Assembly (NCBI GenBank): GCA_963807355.1
Contig: CAWEBX010000017.1
Location: 4,470-68,469 of the forward strand
Direction: 5' to 3'
Source: Nitrobacter sp963807355
GTDB taxonomy: Bacteria; Pseudomonadota; Alphaproteobacteria; Rhizobiales; Xanthobacteraceae
Length of the DNA stretch: 64,000 nt
Both the position numbers and the translations under genes were made by a program. Numbering within the stretch: the first letter of the stretch is position 1; each line of letters opens with the position of its first letter. Positions 43,589 to 54,068 of the stretch are shown here, in pieces. Under the pieces are notes generated by a model that was given only the letters and a program-made list of their open reading frames with translations, ran no database searches and was not told the DNA's origin.

Positions 43589-44224
43589 CTAGCGGCGGGA
43601 CTGATCGGAAGGCATCGGCGTTTCGCTGCCCGGCTGGATGCGAGGACCCGGAACGTCCGGATGCCGTTCGGCTCCGGCAGTCTCGCCATGAACGATCGGC
43701 GGGACATTCTCCGGGACCGGTTCGGCAACGACCGCTGGAGCGTCGGCAGGCGACGAAACCGATGGCGCCATGGATGCAGGTACCGGATCGAAGCGCGGTT
43801 CACACGCTTCGGCCTCTGCCGCTCCTTGCAACGGTCCGGCGACCGCACGGGCAGGCCGCCGCGCCCGCAAGACGAAACCAGAGAGGAGATCGACCAGCGC
43901 CAGCAGCGTCAGCATGAAGTAGGTCGACGAGCCGAATTGCGGCAGCATCACGAATTCCGCCGCGGCCCCCCCGAACACCACCAGCGACAGCAGATGGTCG
44001 GTGAGATACTTGCCGCCGGGGCGCACGCCTTTGATAATTTCGAACAGCAACAGGACGATGCCGAGCGCGAGCAGCGTGTCCCCGAGCGTCACCGGCCAAG
44101 GCACACCCGACATCAAGGTCAATGTGAGAACGGGCTCCGTCAAGAGGACGCCCGGCATCAGGAAGACGATGATGTTGCAGATCGCCAGAGGAATCAGGAG
44201 CAGAGGGAAACCGATCACGGACAT
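43589..44224 (-). CDS. Four-helix membrane protein with Pro/Ala-rich tail
   Basis: A 211-residue protein. Four hydrophobic segments occupy residues 1-120 (VIGFPLLLIPLAICNIIVFL first; TYFMLTLLALVDLLSGFVL last). The C-terminal 85 residues are a disordered Pro/Ala/Glu tail. The start at 44224 is fixed by AAGGAGG six bases upstream; the frame is open to 44245. The family is known in the Bradyrhizobium group but without function. No operon partner is evident. Confidence 0.72.
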   Translation of the reverse strand: MSVIGFPLLLIPLAICNIIVFLMPGVLLTEPVLTLTLMSGVPWPVTLGDTLLALGIVLLLFEIIKGVRPGGKYLTDHLLSLVVFGGAAAEFVMLPQFGSSTYFMLTLLALVDLLSGFVLRARRPARAVAGPLQGAAEAEACEPRFDPVPASMAPSVSSPADAPAVVAEPVPENVPPIVHGETAGAERHPDVPGPRIQPGSETPMPSDQSRR

Positions 44225-44348
44225 CACCAAGGCCTCCTTCATCAAGCGGGAGGGTTCGAGAACCGCGTGCCGAATTCCTCCGTCCCTGGCGCTCCCTTCA
44301 TTCCAGCCCCGCGCCTGTTCCGGACCGCAAGCCTGATCAGGCCTGGGC

Positions 44349-44534
44349 TCAGGAGTCGCTCTTGGCCTTCAGAACCTGCCGGCCCTTGTACATGCCGGTT
44401 TTCAGGTCGAGATGGTGGGGACGGCGCAGTTCGCCGGAATCCTTGTCCTCGGCGTAGGTCGGCTTGCTGAGCGCATCCGCCGAACGGCGCATGCCACGCC
44501 GTGACGGCGATGTCTTTCTTCTTGGAACGGCCAT
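44349..44534 (-). CDS. rpmF: 50S ribosomal protein L32
   Basis: A 61-residue basic protein beginning AVPRRKTSPSRRGMRRSADA, with RRPHHLDLKTGMYKGRQVL near the end. This is L32 of the alphaproteobacterial type without zinc-binding cysteines. The frame is open upstream to 44663, but the family start is ATG 44534. Followed after 100 bases by mtgA on the same strand. Confidence 0.97.
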   Translation of the reverse strand: MAVPRRKTSPSRRGMRRSADALSKPTYAEDKDSGELRRPHHLDLKTGMYKGRQVLKAKSDS

Positions 44535-44635
44535 ATCCGTGTCCTTACAGGATGTTGTCGAGTTCCGTCTCGAAACGCCAATGGGCAGGCGCGGCGAGTC
44601 CCGAACGCGCGAGTTGAATGCTGATAAGCCCGGCC

Positions 44636-45316
44636 TTATAGGCCACGATCGCCGTGCCAGCAACTGCGCAGTTCGGATGCTCTGGCCCGGACCATATAGG
44701 TCCCGGCCAGCCGGCGAACCCCTGGGCCGGGCCTTCGGGCGCTGCGCCGGACTGGATTAGGGAGGATCGCAGCCAAGAGCGCCGCTTCCCGCGCCGTTAG
44801 GCTGGCTGCGGATCGCCCGAAGGCATAGCGGGACCCTGCTTCGACACCGAACTGGCCGCCCGGCCCCCATTCCGCGATATTCAGATAGATTTCGAGAATT
44901 CGGTGCTTGGGCAGTACCGCATCGATCCACATCGCCAGCGGAAATTCCAGCGCCTTGCGGACCATGCTGCGTCCCGGCCAGAGGAACAGATTTTTTGCCA
45001 CTTGCTGAGTGATGGTCGAGCCGCCGCGCCTGAACTCGCCGTCCTCGGCATCGTCGAGCACATCCCGTAGCGAATCCCAATCGATGCCGTGATGGCTGCA
45101 GAACTTTGCATCTTCCGACGCGACCACGGAGCGCGGCAGCGCCGAAGGAAGCGCGGAAAAATCGATCCATTGCCGCGACATCGGGGCGCCCGAGAGCGTG
45201 CGCCATATCATCAGCGTCGAGACCGGATGGCCGATCCGATACAGTGGCGTCAGCAAATAAGGCAACAGCAGCAGGCCAGTGACGGAGAGCACCACGATAC
45301 GGATCGCCCGCCGCAT
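44636..45316 (-). CDS. mtgA: Monofunctional peptidoglycan transglycosylase
   Basis: A 226-residue enzyme that polymerises lipid II into glycan chains. One N-terminal membrane anchor (IVVLSVTGLLLLPYLLTPL), then the GT51 motifs: VASEDAKFCSHHGID with the catalytic Glu (about residue 68), RRGGSTITQQVAKNLFL (about 97-113), RKALEFPLAMWID and KHRILEIYLNIAEWG. Length is normal. It lies next to rpmF in the same direction. Intact. Confidence 0.96.
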   Translation of the reverse strand: MRRAIRIVVLSVTGLLLLPYLLTPLYRIGHPVSTLMIWRTLSGAPMSRQWIDFSALPSALPRSVVASEDAKFCSHHGIDWDSLRDVLDDAEDGEFRRGGSTITQQVAKNLFLWPGRSMVRKALEFPLAMWIDAVLPKHRILEIYLNIAEWGPGGQFGVEAGSRYAFGRSAASLTAREAALLAAILPNPVRRSARRPGPGVRRLAGTYMVRARASELRSCWHGDRGL

Positions 45317-45577
45317 CAGGCTGCGACGCCTTCAATCGATCGGCGAACGGGTTCACCTCGTCCGTGATGCAGGGGAGTCACAAAATCACCGTTAACTACA
45401 CCGAAGCCGGCGTAAGAAGGCATTGAAACTCCTTCTGTCGGATCACTGCGACCAAGCAGCAGATTGTCGCTCGGCCGGAATTGACGAAGCCGACACCATG
45501 AAGGATTGTCCCGCAAAAATCGACCTCGCCAAACCATTGCAGTCTTGGTGCCCTTTTCTGTTCTTGGAGCCATTTTG

Positions 45578-46504
45578 ATGACGTCAGGACTTTCATCCGC
45601 CGATTTTACAAAGCGCCTTGACACGACGGCGGACGAGACCGAGGCCCTGTTGGAAAAATTGCTATCCGACAGCCCTCTGCCCGACGAGATCGCGCGCCCG
45701 AAGCGGCTGATGGACGCCATGCGTTATTCCTCGCTCGGCGGCGGCAAGCGGTTACGGCCGTTTCTCGTGGTCGAAAGTTCGGCTGTATTCGGCGTTCCGC
45801 GCGACGCGGCGCTGCTGGCCGGCGCAGCGCTCGAATGCATCCATTGTTATTCGCTGATTCATGACGACCTGCCGGCGATGGACAACAGCGACCTGCGCCG
45901 GGGGCGACCAACTCTGCATAAGACCACCGACGATGCCACGGCAATTCTCGCCGGGGACGGTCTGCTGACGCTTGCCTTCGACATCATCACCCGCGACGAG
46001 GTCCATAAAGATCCAGCCGTTCGCCTGTTGCTGACGCGCGCTCTGGCGCGCGCTGCCGGCATTGGCGGCATGGTCGGCGGGCAGCTTCTCGATCTCGCCG
46101 GTGAAGGCCGCTTCGGCGACCGCGGGCCGGTCGACGTGGCGCGTGTGCAGCAGATGAAGACGGGCGCGCTGCTCCGCTTCGGCTGCATCGCCGGCGCGCT
46201 GCTCGGCCAGGCCTCGCAAAAAGATTATCAGGCGCTCGACGCTTACGGTCGCGCGCTGGGCGAAGCCTTCCAGATCGCCGACGACCTTCTCGACGTCGAA
46301 GGCGACGCGGCTGCGCTCGGCAAGCCGGCCGGCGCCGACGCGGCGCTCGGCAAAACCACATTCGTCACCCAACTGGGCATCGACGGCGCCAAGAAACGCG
46401 TTCGGGACCTTCTGGCGAAGGCGGATGAGGCTTTGTCGGTGTTTGGTACGCGCGGTGACGTGCTGCGCGCCGCCGCGCACTTTGTCGCCGATCGCAAGAG
46501 CTGA
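45578..46504 (+). CDS. ispA: Farnesyl / geranyl diphosphate synthase
   Basis: A 308-residue class I prenyltransferase. The first Asp-rich motif is IHDDLPAMDNSDLRRGRPT (about residue 93), the second is QIADDLLDVEGD (about 233), with GGKRLRPFLV and LAGDGLLTLAF between. It condenses DMAPP and IPP to FPP for quinones, hopanoids and undecaprenyl phosphate. ATG 45578 is preferred over 45506 because the family begins close to FTKRLDTTADETEALLEKLL. Intact. Confidence 0.94.
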   Translation: MTSGLSSADFTKRLDTTADETEALLEKLLSDSPLPDEIARPKRLMDAMRYSSLGGGKRLRPFLVVESSAVFGVPRDAALLAGAALECIHCYSLIHDDLPAMDNSDLRRGRPTLHKTTDDATAILAGDGLLTLAFDIITRDEVHKDPAVRLLLTRALARAAGIGGMVGGQLLDLAGEGRFGDRGPVDVARVQQMKTGALLRFGCIAGALLGQASQKDYQALDAYGRALGEAFQIADDLLDVEGDAAALGKPAGADAALGKTTFVTQLGIDGAKKRVRDLLAKADEALSVFGTRGDVLRAAAHFVADRKS

Positions 46505-46511
46505 AGCCGCC

Positions 46512-47200
46512 ATGGCGGGCAAGGACGATGACGATCCGTTCTTGCTTCGCTTCAGGAAAATGCCCGCGCCGGCGCGCGTGATTTACGCCCGGCGCCGAAC
46601 CTTCATGGCCATCGTGATGGGCATTATTGCGTGCCTGCTGCTGCCTCATTCGCTGCGGCTGGTGACTCGACTGCTGATCGGCTGGAACGTCTTCGCCGCG
46701 TTCTATCTCCTTCTGGTCTTCACCGTGGTATTTGGCAGCGGTGCCGCCCACATCCGCCGAAATGCCCGGATTCAGGACGACGGCCGCTTCGTGATTTTGC
46801 TGATGACCGCAATCGGTGCGTTCGCCAGCATTGCAGCGATCGTGTTCGAGCTTGGCGCGTATAACCATAGCGCCCTCGACCTAACGCTCGCGATGCTGAC
46901 CATCGCGCTGTCCTGGGCGGCCGTGCACACCACCTTCGCTCTGCATTACGCGCACGAATACTATCGCGGGAATAAACCAGGAGGTCTGCAATTTCCGAGC
47001 GGCGATCAGCACGAAGACGCAGACTACTGGGATTTCGTCTATTTCTCATTCGTCATCGGGATGACCGCGCAGGTGTCCGATGTCCCGGCATTACCGACAA
47101 GATCATCCGCCGCACCGCGACGGCACATGGCGTGATCTCGTTCTTCTACAACACCGCGCTGCTGGCGCTGATGGTCAATATCGCGGCGAGCGCAATCTGA
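46512..47200 (+). pseudogene. DUF1345 membrane protein, one frameshift
   Basis: A membrane protein with about five helices (FMAIVMGIIACLLLPHSLRL, LLIGWNVFAAFYLLLVFTVV and others) and the family run TFALHYAHEYY then YWDFVYFSFVIGMTAQVSDV. At CCC 47084-47086 one base is missing. With a fourth C the frame continues GITDKIIRRTATAHGVISFF, YNTALLALMVNIAASAI and stops at 47200, giving 229 residues, the normal length. The ATG is 7 bases after the ispA stop, so the two are co-transcribed. Function of DUF1345 is not known. Confidence 0.82.
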
Positions 47201-47393
47201 CCGGCACCACGCAGTTAAACAGTTGCAGATCTGGACATTACCGCGCCACCAAGCAAGATCATGGGGGCACGTCTAATCATTCCTTCCGGGCGGTTTCCGG
47301 CGATCCCGCCCGGCGGCTGGACGATCAGAATATCCTTGCGGTTGCGGTCAAGCTCTGTCCATTACGCTCTCGGCCCAGGAGCCCTCCGCTGGC

Positions 47394-49001
47394 ATGACCG
47401 AAACCTTCCTGACATCCCTGCTCGTTCTTACCGTGATGGCCGCATCGGCCGCGCTGGCACGGCGGCTGGTGACAGCGCCGGCCATCGTATTTCTAATGGT
47501 CGGCATCATGCTGGCCTTCGTGCCGGGCTTTCCGCCCATCGAAATGCAGCCGGAGAGCGTGCTACTGATGGTGTTGCCGCCGCTGATCTATTCGGCCGGC
47601 GTTTCCATGAGCTGGCGCGAGTTCAAATCCAACCTGCGGCCGATCGCCCTGCTCGCCATCGGCTGCGTCATTTTCACAACCTGTGCGGTCGCCGCCGCGA
47701 CGCACTGGCTGCTCGGGCTGCCCTGGGGCGTCGGCTTCGTGCTCGGCGCCATCGTCTCGCCGCCCGACGTCGTGGCGCCGCTCGCCATCGCCAAACGGCT
47801 GCACCTGCCGCACAGGATTCTCGTTATCCTCGAAGGCGAAGGCCTCGCCAACGACGCCACCGCGCTGATTCTTTATCGTTTCGCGGTGCTGGCCGTCTCG
47901 ACCGGCGCGTTTTCGCTGCCATCCGCCGCCGGATCGTTCATCCTCATCCTGCTCGGCGAAATCGCGTTCGGCATTATTGTCGGCTGGCTCAGCCTGCGGC
48001 TGCGCCAGTGGGCCCATGACGCGCGGGTGGAAATCCTGCTGTCGTTACTGACGCCTTATCTCGCCTATTGGGTTCCCGAACATCTCGGCGGCTCCGGCGT
48101 AATCGCCACCGTCGCCGCGGGACTTTACGTGAGCTGGAACGGACCGCTGCTGATCTCGGCGGCAACGCGGCTTCAGGGCATCTTCTTCTGGGATCTCGCG
48201 ATCTGGCTGATCGAGGGCGTGCTGTTCCTGCTGATGGGATTCGAAGTCCGGGTGCTGATGGAGAAGGCCAAGGCGGTCCCGGTCAGCGAGGTGCTGGTGG
48301 CGATCGCACTGACTTCGGCCATCGTGATCGCCGCGCAATTCATCTGGGTGTTTCCGGCCACCTACCTGACCCGCATCCTAAGCGCGCGGGTCAGGCGGCG
48401 CGATCCGACGCCGCCGTGGCGCTATGTCGCCGTCATCGGCTTCACCGGCATTCGCGGCGCGGTGTCGCTCGCGGTCGCCCTCGCTTTGCCGCTGACGCTT
48501 CCGGACGGCGAGCCGTTTCCCTACCGCGACCTCATTCAGTTAACGAGCTTCGGCGTGATCTTCGCGACGCTGTTCGGCATCGGCCTAACGCTGCCGTTCC
48601 TTGTCAAGCTACTCGGCGTTTCGCATCACGGCCATCGGGAGGCCCTGAACGAGCGGGAGGCCGAGATCGCGGCGCGGCGCAGCATTATCGAGGCCGCGCG
48701 GGGCGCCCTCGACACCATCATCGCCGAACGCAAGCTACCCGAAGGCCTCGCCAGGTTTCTCGAGGCACGGCACGAAACCCGGATGCGGGCGCTGCCCGAT
48801 CCGCCACGCGAAGGCGACAAACATTCGCCGGCGACGAAAGGAGCATCCATGGTGCGAGAGATCATCGGCATCGAGCGCACGCATCTGCACAGGCTGTTGC
48901 GCGAGGGCAAGATCACCGACGAAACCCGCCGCCGAATCGAACGCGATCTCGACCTCGAAGAGGCTGTCGTCAACAATCGGGAAAAGAATACGCCGCTGTG
49001 A
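47394..49001 (+). CDS. Na+/H+ antiporter, CPA1 / NhaP type
   Basis: A 535-residue transporter with about 12 helices in residues 1-410 and a 120-residue cytoplasmic tail. The ion-binding region is IVSPPDVVAPLAIAKRL with the acidic residue near residue 124, then ILEGEGLANDATALILYRFA with its NDA motif, and the helix with IGFTGIRGAVSLAVALALPL; all are CPA1 hallmarks. It exchanges Na+ or K+ for protons. The soluble tail is helical (RRSIIEAARGALDTIIAERK). Intact. Confidence 0.92.
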   Translation: MTETFLTSLLVLTVMAASAALARRLVTAPAIVFLMVGIMLAFVPGFPPIEMQPESVLLMVLPPLIYSAGVSMSWREFKSNLRPIALLAIGCVIFTTCAVAAATHWLLGLPWGVGFVLGAIVSPPDVVAPLAIAKRLHLPHRILVILEGEGLANDATALILYRFAVLAVSTGAFSLPSAAGSFILILLGEIAFGIIVGWLSLRLRQWAHDARVEILLSLLTPYLAYWVPEHLGGSGVIATVAAGLYVSWNGPLLISAATRLQGIFFWDLAIWLIEGVLFLLMGFEVRVLMEKAKAVPVSEVLVAIALTSAIVIAAQFIWVFPATYLTRILSARVRRRDPTPPWRYVAVIGFTGIRGAVSLAVALALPLTLPDGEPFPYRDLIQLTSFGVIFATLFGIGLTLPFLVKLLGVSHHGHREALNEREAEIAARRSIIEAARGALDTIIAERKLPEGLARFLEARHETRMRALPDPPREGDKHSPATKGASMVREIIGIERTHLHRLLREGKITDETRRRIERDLDLEEAVVNNREKNTPL

Positions 49002-49123
49002 TAGTTTGCCTGATTACTACATTGATCTGAGGTCAAAGACACAGCTCGCATTTTTTCCGGCGCGCATTAAAATAAAATAAGATCGTTCATCCCGCACGAT
49101 GATGCGCTTGCTCTGGAGGGCAG

Positions 49124-49657
49124 ATGCAAATCAAATCGGCGACACGGGGATTTTCTTTATTTGTTATTTTTGTATCCGCCCTCGTCATCTGTGGATGCTT
49201 ATCGATACTTGTCGTCTCGTTCACGACCGATCGTCCGACCGACTATGCGACAGTTGCGATTTTCTGTATTCTGGTCGCCGTGACGGGATGGATGGCCAAC
49301 TGCATTCACATCTGTATACAGATGTACGTGCAATATCCCCGTTTTAAAATCGACGTTGAACCGGGCAGGCTGTCGGTCACGAATCAAAGCGAGGCGATTA
49401 ACATCAAAGCTTCCGATGTCGTCGCCTACTATCTGCATAACAACAAGGTCAAACTCTTTCTGCGCGCGCAGGTCGAATCCCGGAACATATTTCCTTTTGC
49501 CAAATTGAAGGGGAAGCGCCTCGAGATTTCGCTCAACAAGCTTAGTGGACGCATTCCCGTCACGACATGGCTTCAGAGATTTGACGGCGACTTCAACGTC
49601 AAGAGCAAGGTCAATCTTGGAATGATCGCCCAAAGCCTCGGCGATGGACTATCTTGA
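49124..49657 (+). CDS. Unrecognised two-helix membrane protein
   Basis: A 177-residue protein. Two membrane segments (LFVIFVSALVICGCLSILVV, residues 11-32, and ATVAIFCILVAVTGWMANCI, about 42-63) lead into a soluble domain of about 110 residues with alternating strands (RFKIDVEPGRLSVTNQSEAI, ASDVVAYYLHNNKVKLFLRA), which looks like a PH-type or small beta fold. Codon use is less GC-rich than its neighbours, hinting at acquisition. No family or function is recognised. Confidence 0.65.
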   Translation: MQIKSATRGFSLFVIFVSALVICGCLSILVVSFTTDRPTDYATVAIFCILVAVTGWMANCIHICIQMYVQYPRFKIDVEPGRLSVTNQSEAINIKASDVVAYYLHNNKVKLFLRAQVESRNIFPFAKLKGKRLEISLNKLSGRIPVTTWLQRFDGDFNVKSKVNLGMIAQSLGDGLS

Positions 49658-49719
49658 AGGAAACATCCCGTCATGGCCAAGCCCTGACGAAGAAGTCGGC
49701 GTAGCCCCAACTGTCGATC

Positions 49720-51012
<1,293 letters not shown>

Positions 51013-51358
51013 GGGGCTCAAATATCAGGTTTTCGTAACATCCAGCAACGGATCAATGGAGAGTGAGAGAGCTGTTTCGAGCCAGGGCAGGCATTGCTTA
51101 ACAACGCCGCGATGCCCGAAAGCCGCATCCCCGGCATGAGATAGCCAGTCCCACACCAAAACAAAGAACTTATGAACCCAAAAGCCGACAATTCGCTGGC
51201 AAGCATTTAAGCCACTGAAAAATTTACGAAAAATGTACGGATGATCACTTAATTCGTTGCCGCGAGTTGGCGACGAGTGTCTCCTGTCAAGGTCATGAAG
51301 CATCTATCATCAAGAACCCTCGTTCCTCGTAGCCCCGGCAAGAGCCCAATCGCACGAA
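51013..51358. other. Intergenic region between zur and ispG
   Basis: About 346 bases with no supported gene. The part before ispG is AT-richer and probably holds its promoter. No clear hairpin or operator was seen. Confidence 0.35.
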
Positions 51359-51850
51359 CTACGGCGCGTTCTGGCAATGGGCGCAGGTGCCGGTAATTTC
51401 AACCACGGACAGCTTCGGCGTGAACCCCGTGGTGCGGGCTGCATCGCTCAGACTCTGCGCCACGCGGCTTGCGGGAATTTCGCCGACCGAGCCGCACTGC
51501 TCGCAGATCAAAAACGCCACCATCGCGCTCTCATCGTGGTCGTGCCCGCAGGCCAGGAACGCATTACGGCTTTCGATACGGTGAACCAGGCCGTTTCCTA
51601 TCAAAAAATCCAGCGCGCGGTAGACGGTGATCGGCGCGGGACGCGGCATCGACTTCGCCAGTTCCTCTATCACTTCATAGGCGCCGAGCGGACGATGGCT
51701 CGACAGCAGCGCCTGCAGCACTTGGCGACGGATAGGCGTGAATTTCTGGGCACGCCGCGCGCAGATTTGCTCCGCATGGCTGATCGCCTCCGCGGCGCAG
51801 CGGTCATGGTCGTGCCCCGGAACGGGGAATGTCGGTCTCGTCGCGGTCAT
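51359..51850 (-). CDS. zur: Zinc uptake regulator Zur (Fur family)
   Basis: A 163-residue Fur-type repressor. Winged helix at residues 30-100 (FTPIRRQVLQALLSSHRPLG, ITVYRALDFLIGNGLVHRIE). Metal ligands include the His/Asp cluster ACGHDHDES, and two CxxC pairs, LICEQCG and GTCAHC, for structural zinc. The His-rich N-terminus (PGHDHDRC) and the pattern ESRNAFLACGH are typical of Zur, not Fur. ATG 51850 is chosen; a GTG at 51859 is possible. The znu genes it would repress are not in the window. Confidence 0.88.
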   Translation of the reverse strand: MTATRPTFPVPGHDHDRCAAEAISHAEQICARRAQKFTPIRRQVLQALLSSHRPLGAYEVIEELAKSMPRPAPITVYRALDFLIGNGLVHRIESRNAFLACGHDHDESAMVAFLICEQCGSVGEIPASRVAQSLSDAARTTGFTPKLSVVEITGTCAHCQNAP

Positions 51851-51924
51851 TCGATTCACTCATCTAACCCGTTTAAGCCAGTTCTGCTCCCCCTTCAGCA
51901 ACATCACCCGACAATTTTTGGCTC

Positions 51925-51941
51925 ATGTTGCAATGCAGCAT
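51925..51941. promoter_or_regulatory. Candidate operator palindrome ahead of zur
   Basis: ATGTTGCA-A-TGCAGCAT, a 17-base palindrome with one mismatched pair, about 75 bases upstream of zur. Zur boxes in alphaproteobacteria are AT-rich palindromes of about this size, so it could be an autoregulatory site. The GC content is higher than the usual Zur box, so certainty is low. Confidence 0.35.
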
Positions 51942-52028
51942 AAAGGCCAGGCCACCAAACGCCGCGGAGGATTGACGATTGACGGTGATCCAGCGCCATC
52001 GTCTTCGTCATCAAAAACGGGCTGCGCC

Positions 52029-52071
52029 GGCGCGATCGATGCGACGCATCTGAAGGCGCATCGATCGCGCC
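52029..52071. repeat. Perfect 15-bp inverted repeat
   Basis: GGCGCGATCGATGCG at 52029-52043 and its exact reverse complement at 52057-52071, with a 13-base loop. It lies 100 bases past the 3' end of the alpha/beta hydrolase gene, which reads towards it, followed on the plus side by TTCTAAAAAGG. It may act as a terminator or mRNA end structure. Confidence 0.8.
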
Positions 52072-52171
52072 AGCCTTCTAAAAAGGCCTGTTCACCGACG
52101 TATCGGACGCATGAAGGACGGCCTGAGGGACTTGCCGGGTTCAGGCGCTCGGGATGCTTGGCGTGCCGCGC

Positions 52172-53032
52172 TCAAGCAACGCTACAGATTTGTTGCTGCG
52201 TTGTATTGTCGATGCGGCTGAAATTGATGTCACTCAGAAAGCGGAATAGCAGCGGATTGAACCGCTCGGGCGCTTCGAGAAAGGGCGCGTGGCCGACACC
52301 GTCGATGATATGGCAGCGATGATCCCAAAGTGACCTGTAGGAGATACTTGCCACGTAGTCGAGACGTGCAAACGGCTCCTCAGAACCGTTAACGACGGCA
52401 ATCGGTGTTAAGAGCTTTTCGACGATCCAGCGTTGATCGACGCCTAGCCCAGCTATCAATCCACGGCTCAGGATCTGACGCGCGCGACCGTCCGTGCGAG
52501 CGATTGTGTCGTGGAACTGCGCCGCGTGCTTCTCCCCGACGCAGACACGCGCAAATCGGCTGATCTCGTGCGCATTCAGTACGCTTTTGGTTGCGAGCAG
52601 CAGATCGCGCTGGGTTCGAAAGCCGCGGACCATTCCCAGAATACCGCGCCTGATGGGCGGCGCTCCGACCAGCATAACACCAGCAGCTTCGAATCCCTGC
52701 CCGACCATTTCGAGGCTGATGTGCCCACCCAGCGACCAGCCAACAAGCGCCGCGCGCGTGATATTCAATGATCGTAAAGCCTCGATCAGCGTGGCAGCAT
52801 AACCGGGAATGGTGTAAGCTTGTCGCGGCTCCAGCGCGTCATCCGATTGCCCGTGCCCGAGCAGATCGATCGCGATGATATGCTGCGTCGTTGCCCACGT
52901 TGTTTCGAATTGATGCCGAAATACGTCACGACAGGTCGAATTTCCATGTATAAAAACAACAGGCGTGCCGCTCCCTGAATTTTCCAGGAACGCCATTTGC
53001 CCTTGCGATGTACTGATCGTGCGCGACAACAT
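52172..53032 (-). CDS. Alpha/beta-hydrolase
   Basis: A 286-residue hydrolase. Oxyanion motif HGNSTCRDVF near residue 29, then IIAIDLLGHGQSDDA, the nucleophile elbow VGWSLGGHISLEM with Ser near residue 98, and the catalytic His in IIDGVGHAPFLEAPERF near residue 260. The closest groups are esterase/haloperoxidase-like enzymes, but the substrate cannot be read from sequence. It is divergent from the methyltransferase at 53100, with 67 bases between them. Intact. Confidence 0.9.
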   Translation of the reverse strand: MLSRTISTSQGQMAFLENSGSGTPVVFIHGNSTCRDVFRHQFETTWATTQHIIAIDLLGHGQSDDALEPRQAYTIPGYAATLIEALRSLNITRAALVGWSLGGHISLEMVGQGFEAAGVMLVGAPPIRRGILGMVRGFRTQRDLLLATKSVLNAHEISRFARVCVGEKHAAQFHDTIARTDGRARQILSRGLIAGLGVDQRWIVEKLLTPIAVVNGSEEPFARLDYVASISYRSLWDHRCHIIDGVGHAPFLEAPERFNPLLFRFLSDINFSRIDNTTQQQICSVA

Positions 53033-53099
53033 CGCCTACCTCTGTTCCCAGCTTAGGCACGATAAGACGCAAGAGGTGTTAAAGATTTAGGAGACATTT

Positions 53100-53972
53100 G
53101 TGAGTTATTCGGCACCTCGTTCCGAAGCCGGCACTGCAGCGGTCGAAGATCAGGATGGCAAGATCCGCACAGATTATGTGTTGGGCCATTCCGACCGAGA
53201 ACTTGAGAGGCTTCGCCGCCAGGGAGCGTTATTCTCCGATCTCACGCGTGATCTTCTCGTGCGCGCCGGCTTGAAAAAGGCGATGCACGTTCTTGATATT
53301 GGTTGCGGCGTTGGCGATGTTTCCCTGATTGCTGCAGACCTTGTTTCCCAAGAGGGAACCGTAAAGGGAATCGATCCGGCCGCCGAGGCGCTCGTGATTG
53401 CGCGGATGCGGCTTGATGCCGACGGCAAGCCTTGGGCAAGCTTTTCGCCGGGGACGCTCGAAAGCCTTGAAGACTGTTCTCAGTTCGATGCGGTCATAGG
53501 CCGATTCATCCTTATCCATCTTGCAAACCCAGCGGAGGCGCTGAGCGGGCTGCGGAACCGGTTGCGGACGGGCGCGATCTTGTCGTTTATTGAATTTGAT
53601 CTGAGTACGGCAGCGGTCTATCCGCCGTTGACGTTTTTCCAACAGTGTATCGGCTGGGTCGGTGACGTTTATCGCCGGAGCGGGCGCCAGCTCGATATGG
53701 GGGTAGCGCTGTTCAGTACGTTCCGTGCCGCAGGTTTGACACCGCAGATGGCTGGGCTCACCCGGATAACGACCGCTAACGACGAGGCGGGGATAGACTT
53801 CCTGGTCGATTCTGTGCGCAGCCTGCTGCCGGCGATCGTGAAGCTAGGAATAGCGACCGAGGAAACCGTGGAAATCGATACGCTACGCCAGCGACTTTCG
53901 CAGGAGGCAGCTTCCGACGAATATTGCGTTTTCTACCCGCGGCTAGTGGGGGCATGGGCAATCGTGCCCTGA
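53100..53972 (+). CDS. SAM-dependent methyltransferase, class I
   Basis: A 290-residue protein with a Rossmann methyltransferase domain: motif I MHVLDIGCGVGDVSLIAADL near residue 62, motif II VKGIDPAAEALVIARMRL, motif IV FDAVIGRFILIHLANPAEAL. The N-terminus YVLGHSDRELERLRRQGALF is typical of the UbiE/MenG-like group that methylates small molecules. It starts with GTG, since no ATG lies before the conserved HSDRELERL. Substrate unknown. Intact. Confidence 0.87.
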   Translation: MSYSAPRSEAGTAAVEDQDGKIRTDYVLGHSDRELERLRRQGALFSDLTRDLLVRAGLKKAMHVLDIGCGVGDVSLIAADLVSQEGTVKGIDPAAEALVIARMRLDADGKPWASFSPGTLESLEDCSQFDAVIGRFILIHLANPAEALSGLRNRLRTGAILSFIEFDLSTAAVYPPLTFFQQCIGWVGDVYRRSGRQLDMGVALFSTFRAAGLTPQMAGLTRITTANDEAGIDFLVDSVRSLLPAIVKLGIATEETVEIDTLRQRLSQEAASDEYCVFYPRLVGAWAIVP

Positions 53973-54068
53973 TCCAAGAGCTATTAAACGCGAAGCGATG
54001 CGTGGAAAAGGCGCACGACCGCCGCAATGCCGTAGGAGCCGGCGGCGAAACTTTGTAGCTTCGCCGCC

